Source: Clostridia bacterium (GTDB lineage Bacteria > Bacillota_A > Clostridia > Christensenellales > Aristaeellaceae). Taken from it: DNA of 64,000 bases. The notes under the pieces were generated by a model, which worked only from the letters and a program-made list of their open reading frames with translations, made no database searches and was not told where the DNA came from. Position 1 is the first letter of the stretch; the number at the start of each line of letters is the position of its first letter. A program made the position numbers and the translations under genes. The stretch is taken from contig JAFXSH010000100.1 in assembly GCA_017525805.1 (NCBI GenBank), positions 1 through 64,000 of the forward strand, read 5' to 3'. This document shows positions 7,506-16,327 of the stretch, piece by piece.

Positions 7506-8618
7506 ATGAAACCCGCTGAGTTTTCTTCCCCGGCGGTACTGGCAGCGTATGATTGGGGCGGGGAAGTGCTGGACGTGTCCCGCTACGGCATGGGGCACAT
7601 CAACGAAACCTACCGGGTAGTGGCCTTACGGCCCAACGGCATAGAAAAGGCGTACATCCTGCAAAAGGTGAATACCGGTATTTTCAAGGACCCGGACGGG
7701 CTGATGGACAATATTGTGCGCGTTACCGATTACCTGCGGAATTACCTGAAACACACGGGGGGCGACACGGAACGGGGAGCCATGACCGTGATCCCCACCC
7801 GGGACGGTCGATCCTGGTACCGGGGCGAAAATGATTCCTGCTGGCGGGTGTATATTTTCGTTGAGAACACCATCTGTTTGCAGCGCGTGGAACAGCCCGG
7901 CGATTTTTACGAAAGCGCCGTGGCTTTCGGCAATTTCCAGAATCAGTTGGCCGATTATCCCGCCGGGACCCTGCATGAAACAATCCCCAATTTCCACAAC
8001 ACCGTGGCCCGCTATGAAGCCTTTGAAAAAGCCGTGCGGGAGGACCGGGTGGGCCGGGCCGCCTCTGTCCAGGCGGAAATCGATTTCATCCGGGCCCGGA
8101 AGGATGACTGCGCGTTCCTCATGAATCTCCTTTGGGAGGGCAAGCTGCCCCTGCGGGTGACCCACAACGATACCAAGCTGAACAACGTGCTTTTGGACAG
8201 CAAGACCCGCAAAGGCGTATGCGTGATCGACCTGGACACGGTGATGCCCGGTCTGGCCGCCTGGGATTTCGGCGACGCCATCCGCTACGGGGCCAACGAC
8301 TGCCCGGAAGACGAGCCCGACCCCAACAAGGTGCACCTGAACATGGAAAAATACGAAACCTACCTGCGGGGCTATTTGGACGCCGCCGGGGCGGCTCTGA
8401 CGCCCTTGGAAAAGGAAACACTGCCCTGGGGCGCGCGGGTGATCACCCTGGAAACGGGCATCCGCTTCCTGACGGATTACTTGGAGGGGGACCACTATTT
8501 CCGCATTTCCCGCCCCAGCCAGAACCTGGACAGGACCCGCAAAATGCTGAAACTGACGGAAGAAATGGAAACGCGTTTTTCCGCCATGGGCGAAGCGATT
8601 GCCCGGTACGGCGCGTGA
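7506..8618 (+). CDS. APH/choline-kinase-fold sugar kinase, N-acetylhexosamine 1-kinase-like
   Basis: 370 residues. It resembles NahK of bifidobacteria: an early GHINETYRV nucleotide-loop region (about residue 27), the ILQKVNTGIFKDP strand block, the catalytic HNDTKLNNVL (Brenner motif) around residue 220, and the Mg-binding IDLDTVMPG. NahK phosphorylates GlcNAc or GalNAc at C1 in mucin and milk-glycan salvage. The substrate here is inferred from similarity only; other hexoses or amino sugars are possible. GGGAG lies about 10 nt before the ATG. It stands just upstream of a sugar ABC transporter, although that operon has its own promoter. Confidence 0.8.
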   Translation: MKPAEFSSPAVLAAYDWGGEVLDVSRYGMGHINETYRVVALRPNGIEKAYILQKVNTGIFKDPDGLMDNIVRVTDYLRNYLKHTGGDTERGAMTVIPTRDGRSWYRGENDSCWRVYIFVENTICLQRVEQPGDFYESAVAFGNFQNQLADYPAGTLHETIPNFHNTVARYEAFEKAVREDRVGRAASVQAEIDFIRARKDDCAFLMNLLWEGKLPLRVTHNDTKLNNVLLDSKTRKGVCVIDLDTVMPGLAAWDFGDAIRYGANDCPEDEPDPNKVHLNMEKYETYLRGYLDAAGAALTPLEKETLPWGARVITLETGIRFLTDYLEGDHYFRISRPSQNLDRTRKMLKLTEEMETRFSAMGEAIARYGA

Positions 8619-8675
8619 CATGGAGGAAGCGGCATTGACGGCGGAAGAAAGGAACGAAAAATTTTCTGTTATTTC

Positions 8676-8704
8676 TTGACATCGGGGCCTTGGTGGATTA
8701 ATAT
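8676..8704 (+). promoter_or_regulatory. Promoter of the ribose-type sugar ABC operon
   Basis: Perfect TTGACA (8676-8681), 17-nt spacer, TAATAT (8699-8704). The leader is about 105 nt before the binding-protein start. No operator palindrome was evident. Confidence 0.8.
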
Positions 8705-8815
8705 GATGAGTGAAAAAGGAAGCGGGAAACGCATAGCATCGGATTGAAAAAAGGAGGGCGATTCCGGCTCCCTGCGCAGTTTTTTACTATCACAACCTAT
8801 AAGGAGGAAAATCTC

Positions 8816-9757
8816 ATGAAGAAGGTTCTGGCTCTCTGCATCGCGCTGTCCCTGTGCCTGGCGATGGTCCCTGCGTTCGCGGCTGACGCTCCCGTGAAGG
8901 TGGGCGTGCTGGTGCCCGTCATGACCCACGGCTGGGTCAGCGGCATCACCTACCAGGCCGAAGCCTATGCCAAGGAATTGGCGGACGCCGGAAAGATCGA
9001 GTATAAGCTCACCACCTCCGCCAATGCCGAAGAAATGACCACTCAGATCGACGAAGCCATCCTGTGGGGCGCGCAGATCCTGGTGATCGCTCCCCAGTGG
9101 ACCGGCATGGAAGCTCCCGTGCAGGACGCCATTGACAAGGGCCTGATCGTTGTGGCCTTCGATATGGACATCGACGCTGACGGCATCCTCAAGGTCACCG
9201 GCGACAACAAGTCCATGGGCGTTGCGGGCGCCAAATTCATCGTGGACAAGGTAGGCGCGGAAGCCACCGTCATCGCCCTGCCCGTGCCCACCAGCGGCTC
9301 CGTGTCCGAGCTGCGCATGGCCGGCTTCAACGAGACCATCGCTGAAATCGCCCCCAACCTGAACGTGATCGAATACGCCACCAAGTTCACCCGTGAAGAC
9401 GGCCTGAAGGACTTCGCGGACATCCTGGTTGCCAATCCCCAGATCGACGCCGTGTACAGCCTGGACGATGAAACCTCCATCGGCGTGCTGCAGGCCATCG
9501 CCGACGCGGGCCGCACCGATATCAAGGCCATCACCGGCGGCGGCGGCTGCCAGGAATACTTCCAGCTGATCGCTGAAAACAAGGATATCGCCGTCAGTTC
9601 CTCTCTGTACAGCCCCCTGATGATCCGCGACTGCTTCGACGTGGCCCTGGCCAAGCTGGCCGGTGAAGACGTGGAAGCCGTCACCGTGATCCCCTCTCAG
9701 ATCGTGGACGCTTCCAACGTGGAAGAATACCTCGATCCCAGCAACACCATCTATTGA
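8816..9757 (+). CDS. Sugar ABC transporter substrate-binding protein (type 1 periplasmic-binding fold)
   Basis: 313 residues. AAGGAGG precedes the ATG at 8816. The signal peptide MKKVLALCIALSLCL is cleaved after AFA near residue 22. The mature protein has the ribose/galactose-binding fold: VKVGVLVPVMTHGW first strand, a middle DMDIDAD ligand segment, and the DDETSIGVLQAI hinge block. It captures a sugar outside the membrane and hands it to the permease. There is no lipobox cysteine at the cleavage site, which is odd for a monoderm binding protein. The ligand is unknown; the context suggests a hexosamine, polyol or pentose. Confidence 0.9.
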   Translation: MKKVLALCIALSLCLAMVPAFAADAPVKVGVLVPVMTHGWVSGITYQAEAYAKELADAGKIEYKLTTSANAEEMTTQIDEAILWGAQILVIAPQWTGMEAPVQDAIDKGLIVVAFDMDIDADGILKVTGDNKSMGVAGAKFIVDKVGAEATVIALPVPTSGSVSELRMAGFNETIAEIAPNLNVIEYATKFTREDGLKDFADILVANPQIDAVYSLDDETSIGVLQAIADAGRTDIKAITGGGGCQEYFQLIAENKDIAVSSSLYSPLMIRDCFDVALAKLAGEDVEAVTVIPSQIVDASNVEEYLDPSNTIY

Positions 9758-9776
9758 TTTCCCTTCAAAGAAATGC

Positions 9777-9805
9777 AAGGGCCGTGGCTGATCCCCACGG
9801 CCCTT
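9777..9805 (+). other. Intercistronic hairpin after the binding-protein gene
   Basis: AAGGGCCGTGG (9777-9787) pairs perfectly with CCACGGCCCTT (9795-9805), 7-nt loop, no T run. In binding-protein operons such hairpins usually protect the upstream mRNA from 3' decay, giving excess binding protein over transporter. Confidence 0.7.
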
Positions 9806-9833
9806 CGTTCCGTCACCGGGAGGAAGTGAAGCC

Positions 9834-11312
9834 ATGAACCTTTCCATGCGAGGGATCGTGAAATCCTTTGGGGCCAATGAAGTGCTGCGCCAGGTGGATT
9901 TTTCCCTGGAGGCAGGGGAAATCTGCGCGCTGCTGGGAGAAAACGGCGCGGGCAAATCCACGCTGATGAATATATTGGGCGGGGTGCTTTCGCCGGACGC
10001 GGGCGTGATCGAACTGGATGGGAATCCCGTTTCCTTCCACTCTCCCGCCCAATCCCTGAACGCGGGCATCGCCTTCATCCACCAGGAACTGAACCTGATC
10101 AACGATCTGCCGGTGTTTGAAAACATGTTTATCGGCAGGGAGATCAAAAAGCGCGGCGGATTGATCGATCATAAAGAAGAACTTAAGCAGACCCGCGCCC
10201 TGTTTGAGAAAATGGAAATCGATATCGATCCCACGGCACTGGTTTCATCCCTGGATGCCAGCTACAAGCAGATTGTGGAAATCTCCCGGGCGCTGATGAT
10301 GAAGGCGTCGGTGATCATCATGGATGAACCCACCACGTCCCTGACCGATCCGGAGATCGAGCGCGTTTTCGATATGCTCCGGATGCTGAAAAAGCAGCGG
10401 GTGGGCGTCATCTTTATTTCCCATAAGCTGCGGGAGGTCATGGAAATCTGTGACCGCTATGTGGTGCTGCGGGATGGGGTAGTGGTGTCCAGCGGCATGG
10501 TGCAGGATACTTCCATCCCCCAAATCGCCCATGATATGGTGGGCCACGACGTGCGCACAGAAGCGCTTGCCCAAAGCGGGCAAATTGGCCGGGAAGTGCT
10601 GCGCCTGGAGGACCTGACCCAGGAGCCCCATTACCGCCATATCGATTTGACGATTCACGCGGGCGAGGTGCTGGGCGTCACCGGCCTGCTGGGCGACGGC
10701 CGCAGCGAACTGTTCCGCACGGTGTTTGGCGACGGGGGAAAGTACCAGGGCCGTATTTATTGGGAGGGTCAGCCTGTGCAAATGACCTCCACCCGCCAGG
10801 CCCTTTCCTTGGGCATCGGCTATCTGCCCCGGAACCGGAAGGAAAACGCTATCATCAAGGATATGAACATCCTGGACAACGGCTCCATGGTGACGCTGGA
10901 TAAAATCACCCGGTTCGGCCTGATCAGCCGGAAAAAACAATTGGAGAATTTTGACCGTCAGCGGAGAGACCTTAGGATCAAGATGGAAAGCCCCTTCGAT
11001 CCCATCGGCAGCCTGTCAGGAGGCAATCAGCAGAAGGTGGTGCTGGCAAAATGGCTGTCCACCGATCCCAAGCTGCTGATCCTGGATAACCCCACCCAGG
11101 GGGTGGACGTGGGCGCGAAGGAAGAGATTTACGATATCATTCTGCAATTGGCCCGCCGGGGGGTGGCCGTGGCGGTGCTTTCCAACGAGGCCCAGGAAAT
11201 CATCCGCGTTTGCGGCCGGGCTCTGGTGTTGTACCATGGGGATATACAGGCCGAGGTCAGCGGGGAAACCATGAACGAAAGCAATATCATGCGCCTGGCT
11301 ACGGGCGGCTAA
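9834..11312 (+). CDS. Sugar ABC transporter ATPase, RbsA/MglA type with two nucleotide domains
   Basis: 492 residues, normal for the fused double ATPase. The first domain has Walker A GENGAGKST (about residue 38), a weak signature region near SYKQIVEISRAL, and Walker B IIMDEPTTSL. The second has a degenerate Walker A near GLLGDGRSEL and a strong LSGGNQQKVVLAKWL signature with LLILDNPTQGVD. This asymmetry is usual in the family. It powers import through the adjacent permease on the inner membrane face. GGGAGG sits 10 nt upstream. It is followed 16 nt later by the permease gene. Confidence 0.93.
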   Translation: MNLSMRGIVKSFGANEVLRQVDFSLEAGEICALLGENGAGKSTLMNILGGVLSPDAGVIELDGNPVSFHSPAQSLNAGIAFIHQELNLINDLPVFENMFIGREIKKRGGLIDHKEELKQTRALFEKMEIDIDPTALVSSLDASYKQIVEISRALMMKASVIIMDEPTTSLTDPEIERVFDMLRMLKKQRVGVIFISHKLREVMEICDRYVVLRDGVVVSSGMVQDTSIPQIAHDMVGHDVRTEALAQSGQIGREVLRLEDLTQEPHYRHIDLTIHAGEVLGVTGLLGDGRSELFRTVFGDGGKYQGRIYWEGQPVQMTSTRQALSLGIGYLPRNRKENAIIKDMNILDNGSMVTLDKITRFGLISRKKQLENFDRQRRDLRIKMESPFDPIGSLSGGNQQKVVLAKWLSTDPKLLILDNPTQGVDVGAKEEIYDIILQLARRGVAVAVLSNEAQEIIRVCGRALVLYHGDIQAEVSGETMNESNIMRLATGG

Positions 11313-11328
11313 AAAGGGAGAGGAAAAA

Positions 11329-12369
11329 ATGACAGAAAAAGCCAAACAGGAGAGCTTCTCCAAAAGGTTCGTCCAAAAATGGCAGGCCAATCCCCTGTAT
11401 TCCACCGGCCTGGTGCTGATCCTGATGGTCATCGTGCAGACCATCGCCCTGGGCTTTGATTTTCCCGGCTTCGGGGATTGGTTTGGCAACTGGAGCAAAA
11501 ACTGGATCAATATCCTGCGCAATAACGCGCCTGTGGGCGTGGTGGCCTTGGGCATGACCTTCGTCATCATTTCCGGCGGCATCGACCTGGCCGTGGGCTC
11601 CACCCTGGTGGCCGTGGGGGCCATCATGATGGTGCTGATCAACAGCAACGCCAACGGCCTGCTGACCGCTATCGGCGTTACCGGCGCGCCCGCTTTTATC
11701 ATCGGCATTTTAGCCGCCCTGGCGGCGGGCTGCCTGATCGGCTCCATCAACGGCTTCCTCATTGCCCGAAGCCGGATCCCCGCTTTCATCGCCACGCTGG
11801 GCATGATGAAGATTTGCCGCAGCGTCACCCAGTATTTTATGCAGACGGCAGGCGTGAAGGTGCCCAAGGAATTTCGGGCCATCACCAACACCACCATTGG
11901 CGGCGAAATCATCCTGCCCATTATCTATTGGCTGGTGATCGCCGCGCTGCTGTACATCCTGGCCCGCAAAACGCCCTTCGGCAGGCATGTATATGCCATC
12001 GGCTCCAACGAGCGGGCGGCCCGGCTGTCCGGCATCAACGTGGAACGGGTCAAGACCCTGGTATATGTGCTCTCCGGCGCGCTGGTTTCCGTGGCGGCTG
12101 TCATCAATATTGCCCGCATCGGCAGCATGGACTACGCCAACGCGGGCAGCGGCTACGAAATGGACGCCATCGCCGCCGTGGTGGTGGGCGGTACCAGCAT
12201 GAGCGGCGGCAAAGGGTCCATTGTGGGCACGGTGCTGGGCATGCTGATCATCGCCGTGATGAACAACCTGCTGAACCTGGTGGGCGTGCCCACCTTCCTG
12301 CGGGAAGCTTTCAAGGGCTTTATCGTGGTGGCGGCGGTGCTGCTGCAAAAGAAGGAAAGAACCTCGTAA
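11329..12369 (+). CDS. Sugar ABC transporter permease, RbsC/MglC type
   Basis: 346 residues with 8-10 membrane segments. After a short charged N-terminus come LYSTGLVLILMVIVQTIAL, the GMTFVIISGGIDLAVGS core, and the conserved GSNERAARLSGINV cytoplasmic loop that contacts the ATPase. It ends GVPTFLREAFKGFIVVAAVLLQ. It forms the homodimeric channel for the sugar bound by the protein at 8816-9757. GGGAGAGG precedes the ATG. Same operon as the ATPase and, 53 nt downstream, the Gfo/Idh/MocA dehydrogenase. Confidence 0.93.
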   Translation: MTEKAKQESFSKRFVQKWQANPLYSTGLVLILMVIVQTIALGFDFPGFGDWFGNWSKNWINILRNNAPVGVVALGMTFVIISGGIDLAVGSTLVAVGAIMMVLINSNANGLLTAIGVTGAPAFIIGILAALAAGCLIGSINGFLIARSRIPAFIATLGMMKICRSVTQYFMQTAGVKVPKEFRAITNTTIGGEIILPIIYWLVIAALLYILARKTPFGRHVYAIGSNERAARLSGINVERVKTLVYVLSGALVSVAAVINIARIGSMDYANAGSGYEMDAIAAVVVGGTSMSGGKGSIVGTVLGMLIIAVMNNLLNLVGVPTFLREAFKGFIVVAAVLLQKKERTS

Positions 12370-12422
12370 ACAGAGAACGCGATGCTTATTTGAGCCCAAA
12401 CGCTGGGAAAGGAGGAAAACAG

Positions 12423-13469
12423 ATGATTCGTGTTGGAATCGCGGGCTGCGGGAAAATCGCCCAGGTGCGGCACCTGCCGGAATACAAGGCGCACCCCGAT
12501 GCGCAGATATTCGGTCTATTCGACCTGAATCGGGAGCGCGCCGGAAGCCTGGCCCGGGAATACGGGGCAAAGGTATATGACTCTTATGAAGCGATGCTGG
12601 CTGATCCGTCCATCGACGCCGTCAGCGTATGCGCCGCCAACGCCGCCCACGCGGATATGACGGTGGCCGCGCTGAATGCGGGCAAGCATGTGCTGTGCGA
12701 AAAACCCATGGCCACTACCCTTGCGGACTGCGAACGCATGGTGCGGACCGCTCGAGACAGTGGAAAAACCTTAATGATCGGGATGAACCAGCGTCTGGCC
12801 GCTGCTCACGTGAAAGCCCGGGAACTGATCGAAGCGGGGGCCATTGGCCGCGTGATCACCTTTACCGTGGCTTTCCGGCACTGCGGGCCGGAAACCTGGA
12901 GCGTGGATTCCGGCGCCAATACCTGGTTTTTCGATAAAAGCAAGGCCGCTATGGGCGTCATGGCCGATTTAGGCGTGCACAAAACCGATCTGATCCAGTT
13001 TCTTACCGGCCAGACCATCACCGAGGTCACTGCCTGCCTTTCCACCCTGGACAAAAAATACGCCGACGGCACGCCCATTTCCGTGGACGACAACGCCGCG
13101 TGCATTTACCGCCTGAGCGGCGGCGCGGTGGGCACCATGGCCGCTTCCTGGACGGATTATTGGGGCGAAGACAATTCCACCGTGCTGTACGGAACGGAGG
13201 GCGTGATGCGCATTTATGAAAACCCCGCCCACAGCATCGTATTGCAGAAGCGCGGCGCGGGGGAGGAATTCTTTGATTTGGACCCCATGCAAACCAACGA
13301 CGCCCAGCATAAGTCCGGCGTGATCGATCTGTTCGTGAATCATTTAATGAACCCGAAAAAGCCCTGCATTTCCGGGGAAAGCGTGCTGACCGCCATGCGC
13401 GCCGTATTCGCCGCGGAGGAATCCTCCCGGACAGGCCGCGCCGTGCGAATCAATGAATCGGATCAATAA
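12423..13469 (+). CDS. Gfo/Idh/MocA-family NAD(P)-dependent sugar oxidoreductase
   Basis: 348 residues. The N-terminal Rossmann fold starts VGIAGCGKIAQ, and the family lysine lies in CEKPMATT (about residue 94). The C-terminal half is the substrate-binding sheet, with DLGVHKTDL holding the catalytic His. GGAGG lies 7 nt before the ATG at 12423. An upstream continuation of the frame overlaps the permease in another phase and is a shadow. As the last gene of the sugar ABC operon it probably oxidises the imported sugar, inositol or derivative. The substrate is not readable from sequence. It ends 4 bp from the convergent NUDIX gene. Confidence 0.9.
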   Translation: MIRVGIAGCGKIAQVRHLPEYKAHPDAQIFGLFDLNRERAGSLAREYGAKVYDSYEAMLADPSIDAVSVCAANAAHADMTVAALNAGKHVLCEKPMATTLADCERMVRTARDSGKTLMIGMNQRLAAAHVKARELIEAGAIGRVITFTVAFRHCGPETWSVDSGANTWFFDKSKAAMGVMADLGVHKTDLIQFLTGQTITEVTACLSTLDKKYADGTPISVDDNAACIYRLSGGAVGTMAASWTDYWGEDNSTVLYGTEGVMRIYENPAHSIVLQKRGAGEEFFDLDPMQTNDAQHKSGVIDLFVNHLMNPKKPCISGESVLTAMRAVFAAEESSRTGRAVRINESDQ

Positions 13470-13473
13470 CGGT

Positions 13474-13944
13474 TCAGGGCGTCATGCCGCCGTCCAGCAC
13501 ATAACCCGCCAGTTCCCCGCCGGGCAGGTAAATCAGCTTTAAGGAAAAGCAGTCCTGCCGGGTGCGGAGCAGGGGCAGAAACACCCGGTCCCCTTCCCAG
13601 AGGGGCAGGCTGTCCACCTGCTCGATAGGCACCCAGCGTAAAACCCCTTCCGGGCATTCCGGCAGGGCGCTTTCCTCCGTTTGGGCGGTGTACAGAAAGG
13701 TGAGCTCGTTGCCCCAATCGGGCAGAATAAAGGTAATGATCCCCCGCAGGCGCAGACCGGTCAACGTGAGGCCGGTCTCTTCTTTTGCCTCCCGGAGCAC
13801 GCATTCCTCCGGGGATTCGTTTTCTTCCAGGTGGCCGCCGATGCCGATCCATTTGCCCTGGTTTTCGTCCTGGGCTTTTTTGACGCGGTGCAGCATCAAA
13901 TAGCAGCCGTCCTTTTCGATGTAGCATAATGTGGTCAGGCGCAT
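13474..13944 (-). CDS. NUDIX hydrolase, 8-oxo-dGTP/MutT type
   Basis: 156 residues from the ATG at 13944 (GGAG 7 nt upstream; the longer frame from 13983 lacks a ribosome site). The NUDIX box runs from GGHLEENESPEEC through REAKEETGL, with the Mg-binding REAKEE. An early MRLTTLCYIEKDG strand and LMLHRVKK fit the 8-oxo-dGTP diphosphatase branch common in Firmicutes. It hydrolyses a nucleoside diphosphate linked to another moiety; the exact substrate is inferred. It lies 46 nt downstream of lgt on the same strand, probably in one transcript. Confidence 0.88.
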   Translation of the reverse strand: MRLTTLCYIEKDGCYLMLHRVKKAQDENQGKWIGIGGHLEENESPEECVLREAKEETGLTLTGLRLRGIITFILPDWGNELTFLYTAQTEESALPECPEGVLRWVPIEQVDSLPLWEGDRVFLPLLRTRQDCFSLKLIYLPGGELAGYVLDGGMTP

Positions 13945-13990
13945 GAGGGTTCTCCAATCTTTGCTCTTTTGTGCTGCTTTCAAGGACGCT

Positions 13991-14746
13991 TTATGAATCG
14001 ACGGTCTGGTTCTTTTTTGTTTTCAGATGGCGGATCAACAGCGCCGCGCCAGCGCAAAGAACCAGCAGCACGGACAGGGCCTGGCTCACCCGCACGCTGC
14101 CCCACATCAGGCTGTCGGTGCGCAGTCCCTCGATCACCGCCCGGCCCAAGCCGTACCAGACGAGGTAGCCTAAGAACAGATTGCCCCGGACCTTGACCCG
14201 CTTCCGATTCAGCCACAGGATCAGGAAACCGATGAAGTTCCACAGAGATTCATAAAAGAAAGTGGCCATATGCCATTCCCCGTCCGCGAAAACTGCCAGG
14301 GGAAAGAATTGCAGGGCGGGGTTTTCGATCAGTCCGCCGTAAGCTTCCTGGTTCACGTAGTTGCCCCACCGGCCAATGGCCTGGCCCAAGATCAGCACCG
14401 GGGCCACCATATCCGCCAGGGCCGCGAAGGAAACCTTTTTGACGCGGGAATAAAGCAGCGCGGCGATGGCCCCGCCGATGACGCCGCCGTAGATTGCCAA
14501 TCCGCCCTCCCACAGATACAGGATGCGCACGGGATTGTCGGCGTACAGGGGCCATTGAAAGGCCACGTAATACAGCCGCGCCCCCACAACGGCGGCGGGA
14601 AGCACCCACAGGGCAAAATCAATGGCCGTATCCTTGGGAAGCCCCAGCCTTTCTTCCTGCCGGGAACACAAAAACACCCCCAAGGCCATGGCCCCGGCGA
14701 TGAGCAAACCGTAAATGGGGATCACACCGAACAGCAGCCTCTGCAT
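13991..14746 (-). CDS. lgt: Prolipoprotein diacylglyceryl transferase
   Basis: 251 residues with about seven membrane segments. It carries the Lgt signature GQAIGRWGNYVNQEAYGG (about residues 121-138) and the GARLYYVAFQWP loop. It transfers diacylglycerol from phosphatidylglycerol to the lipobox cysteine of prolipoproteins. AAGGAGG lies 7 nt before the ATG. A promoter and an upstream terminator isolate it from the aldo/keto reductase gene. Its presence shows the cell makes lipoproteins, yet the two solute-binding proteins in this window lack a lipobox. Confidence 0.95.
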   Translation of the reverse strand: MQRLLFGVIPIYGLLIAGAMALGVFLCSRQEERLGLPKDTAIDFALWVLPAAVVGARLYYVAFQWPLYADNPVRILYLWEGGLAIYGGVIGGAIAALLYSRVKKVSFAALADMVAPVLILGQAIGRWGNYVNQEAYGGLIENPALQFFPLAVFADGEWHMATFFYESLWNFIGFLILWLNRKRVKVRGNLFLGYLVWYGLGRAVIEGLRTDSLMWGSVRVSQALSVLLVLCAGAALLIRHLKTKKNQTVDS

Positions 14747-14809
14747 GCGCAGTCCTCCTTGCGGCCTTTTCTTCCATTTTTCCCCGGACCGCGTGTGGGT
14801 TATGCGGCT

Positions 14810-14838
14810 ATTGTATCATCGGGAAGGCTGCTTGGCAA
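14810..14838 (-). promoter_or_regulatory. Promoter of lgt-NUDIX
   Basis: On the minus strand: TTGCCA (14838-14833), 17-nt spacer, TACAAT (14815-14810), just past the reductase gene's terminator. Confidence 0.7.
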
Positions 14839-14841
14839 TAT

Positions 14842-14873
14842 AAAAAACGGGGCCTTCCGTTACGGAAAGCCCC
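14842..14873 (-). terminator. Terminator of the aldo/keto reductase gene
   Basis: Minus strand GGGGCTTTCCG and CGGAAGGCCCC flank a TAA loop and are followed by GTTTTTTAT. A clear intrinsic terminator 11 nt past the stop. Confidence 0.85.
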
Positions 14874-14883
14874 GGTGGACAGG

Positions 14884-16032
14884 TTATTTCGCCGTTTCCC
14901 CATATTCCCGGCCGATCTTTTGCAGCCAGTCGATGATGGTCAAATGCTGGGGGCAGGCGGCCTCGCACGCGCCGCACTGTACGCACTGGGAGGCGTCGAA
15001 GCCTTTTTCGGCCAGCTCCTTGTAGCGCCACTGGAAATGCCCCATATTATCGAACATTTTCCCGCTGTTGTACGCCTGGAAAATATCGGGGATGTGCACG
15101 TTCTGGGGGCAGGGCTGGCAATACTGGCAGGCGGTGCATTTGACGGGCATGCGGGAGAGATATGCTTGCTTGAGTTCTTTGGCGAACCGCCGGTCATCGT
15201 CCGTCATGCCGCCTACGGTGAGCGTATCGAAAATGCGCAGGTTATCGTCCAACTGCTCCTGGCTGCTCATGCCGCTCAAAATGGTGGCTACCTCGGGATA
15301 ATCGGCGATAAAGGCGAAGGCCCATTCCACGGCGCTGCGTTTGTGCGGATTGTTTTCCATCAGCTCCCGCACGTTCTTAGGCGGGGTGGCCAGCGCGCCG
15401 CCCCGCAGGGGCTCCATCACCACAATGGGAATGCCCATCCTGCCAGCTTCCCTGAGGCCGTCTTCCGTGGCCTGCTCCTGATCGTCCAGATAATTGAACT
15501 GGATCTGGGCCATGCCCCAGTTGTCGTAATCCCGCAGGAGGCGCAGGAACGCTTCCTTGCCGTCATGGAAGGAAAAGCCCGCCCGCTTGATGCGGCCGTC
15601 GCCCAGGGCTTCCTTCAAAAAATCCTTGTAATGGAACGCCTGCATTTTATCCAGCCGGTCGTTCCCCATGGCGTGGAGCAGATAAAAGTCCACATAGGGC
15701 ACATCCAGCTTTTTCAGCTGCTCGTCCAGCAGGCGGTTCATATCCTTTTCTTCGTTCACCGCCCAGATGGGCAGCTTGGTGGTGAGGGTCACTTTTTCCC
15801 GGTAGCCGTCTTTCAGGGCCTTTCCCACCACGATCTCGCTTTCCCCGCCATGGTAGGGGTAAGCGGTGTCCACATAGGTGATGCCCCCGTCGATGCCCCG
15901 GCGGATCAGGGCGATGGCGGCTTCCTGGTCCACCACCCGCTGTTCGCCCTCTTGCTTGGTGGGCAGGCGCATGCAGCCGAAACCGAGCCGGGAAACGTCA
16001 AAGCCGTGTTTGCCAAAAGGTACGTATTGCAT
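14884..16032 (-). CDS. Aldo/keto reductase with C-terminal ferredoxin domain
   Basis: 382 residues from the ATG at 16032 (AGGAGG 6 nt upstream; the in-frame ATG at 16068 is rejected). The (beta/alpha)8 barrel has catalytic Asp and Tyr in YVDTAYPYHGG, the Lys in TLTTKLP, and His in YLLHAMG. After about residue 280 comes a two-cluster [4Fe-4S] module: CTACQYCQPCP and CVQCGACEAACPQ. The fusion is common in anaerobic Clostridia and suggests electrons enter or leave through ferredoxin-type clusters rather than only NADPH. The carbonyl substrate is unknown. It is single and has its own promoter and terminator. Confidence 0.9.
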   Translation of the reverse strand: MQYVPFGKHGFDVSRLGFGCMRLPTKQEGEQRVVDQEAAIALIRRGIDGGITYVDTAYPYHGGESEIVVGKALKDGYREKVTLTTKLPIWAVNEEKDMNRLLDEQLKKLDVPYVDFYLLHAMGNDRLDKMQAFHYKDFLKEALGDGRIKRAGFSFHDGKEAFLRLLRDYDNWGMAQIQFNYLDDQEQATEDGLREAGRMGIPIVVMEPLRGGALATPPKNVRELMENNPHKRSAVEWAFAFIADYPEVATILSGMSSQEQLDDNLRIFDTLTVGGMTDDDRRFAKELKQAYLSRMPVKCTACQYCQPCPQNVHIPDIFQAYNSGKMFDNMGHFQWRYKELAEKGFDASQCVQCGACEAACPQHLTIIDWLQKIGREYGETAK

Positions 16033-16108
16033 ATTCTTCCTCCTTTTCGTCCGCCGCTTCCGCGGCATACGGGCGCCTGACCGGAGGGCGCGCTGATCGT
16101 ATATTTAA

Positions 16109-16137
16109 ATTATAATATAAAAACGCGCGTTTGTCCA
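16109..16137 (-). promoter_or_regulatory. Promoter of the aldo/keto reductase
   Basis: Minus strand TGGACA (16137-16132), 17-nt spacer, TATAAT (16114-16109), 76 nt before the start. Confidence 0.75.
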
Positions 16138-16211
16138 TGCGAATGAGCAAAACAAGAAAAAAATGGAAGCAAAATAATGGGAAATGTGGAAGAAAAGAGC
16201 ACATCGCGGCC

Positions 16212-16251
16212 TGTCAAACGATTGACAAGGCCCGCGCCGGCATGTTAAAAT
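16212..16251 (+). promoter_or_regulatory. Promoter with overlapping palindrome for the nucleotide-sugar operon
   Basis: TTGACA (16222-16227), 18-nt spacer, TAAAAT (16246-16251). The -35 box is the right half of a perfect inverted repeat, TGTCAA (16212-16217), ACGA, TTGACA, so a repressor dimer bound there would block RNA polymerase. The leader to the ATG at 16328 is about 70 nt. The operator role is inferred. Confidence 0.6.
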
Positions 16252-16327
16252 TATACTGCATCCGGATGCCGGTATGCGAATTTTTCCGTAAAAAAATGGG
16301 AGAATCTTACGTGGGATGGGATAGAGA

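Noticed and set aside
11814..12422. Upstream extension of the Gfo/Idh/MocA frame through the permease gene
   Set aside because: The extension is an out-of-phase reading of the permease; the start at 12423 has a proper ribosome site and begins the Rossmann fold.
13465..13478. Possible missing terminator between convergent dehydrogenase and NUDIX genes
   Set aside because: The genes are 4 bp apart with no hairpin, but overlapping 3' ends are common in compact genomes, so I did not treat this as noteworthy.
14875..16080. 401-codon plus-strand frame opposite the aldo/keto reductase
   Set aside because: No start signal and no recognised fold; the reductase has all its motifs, a promoter and a terminator.
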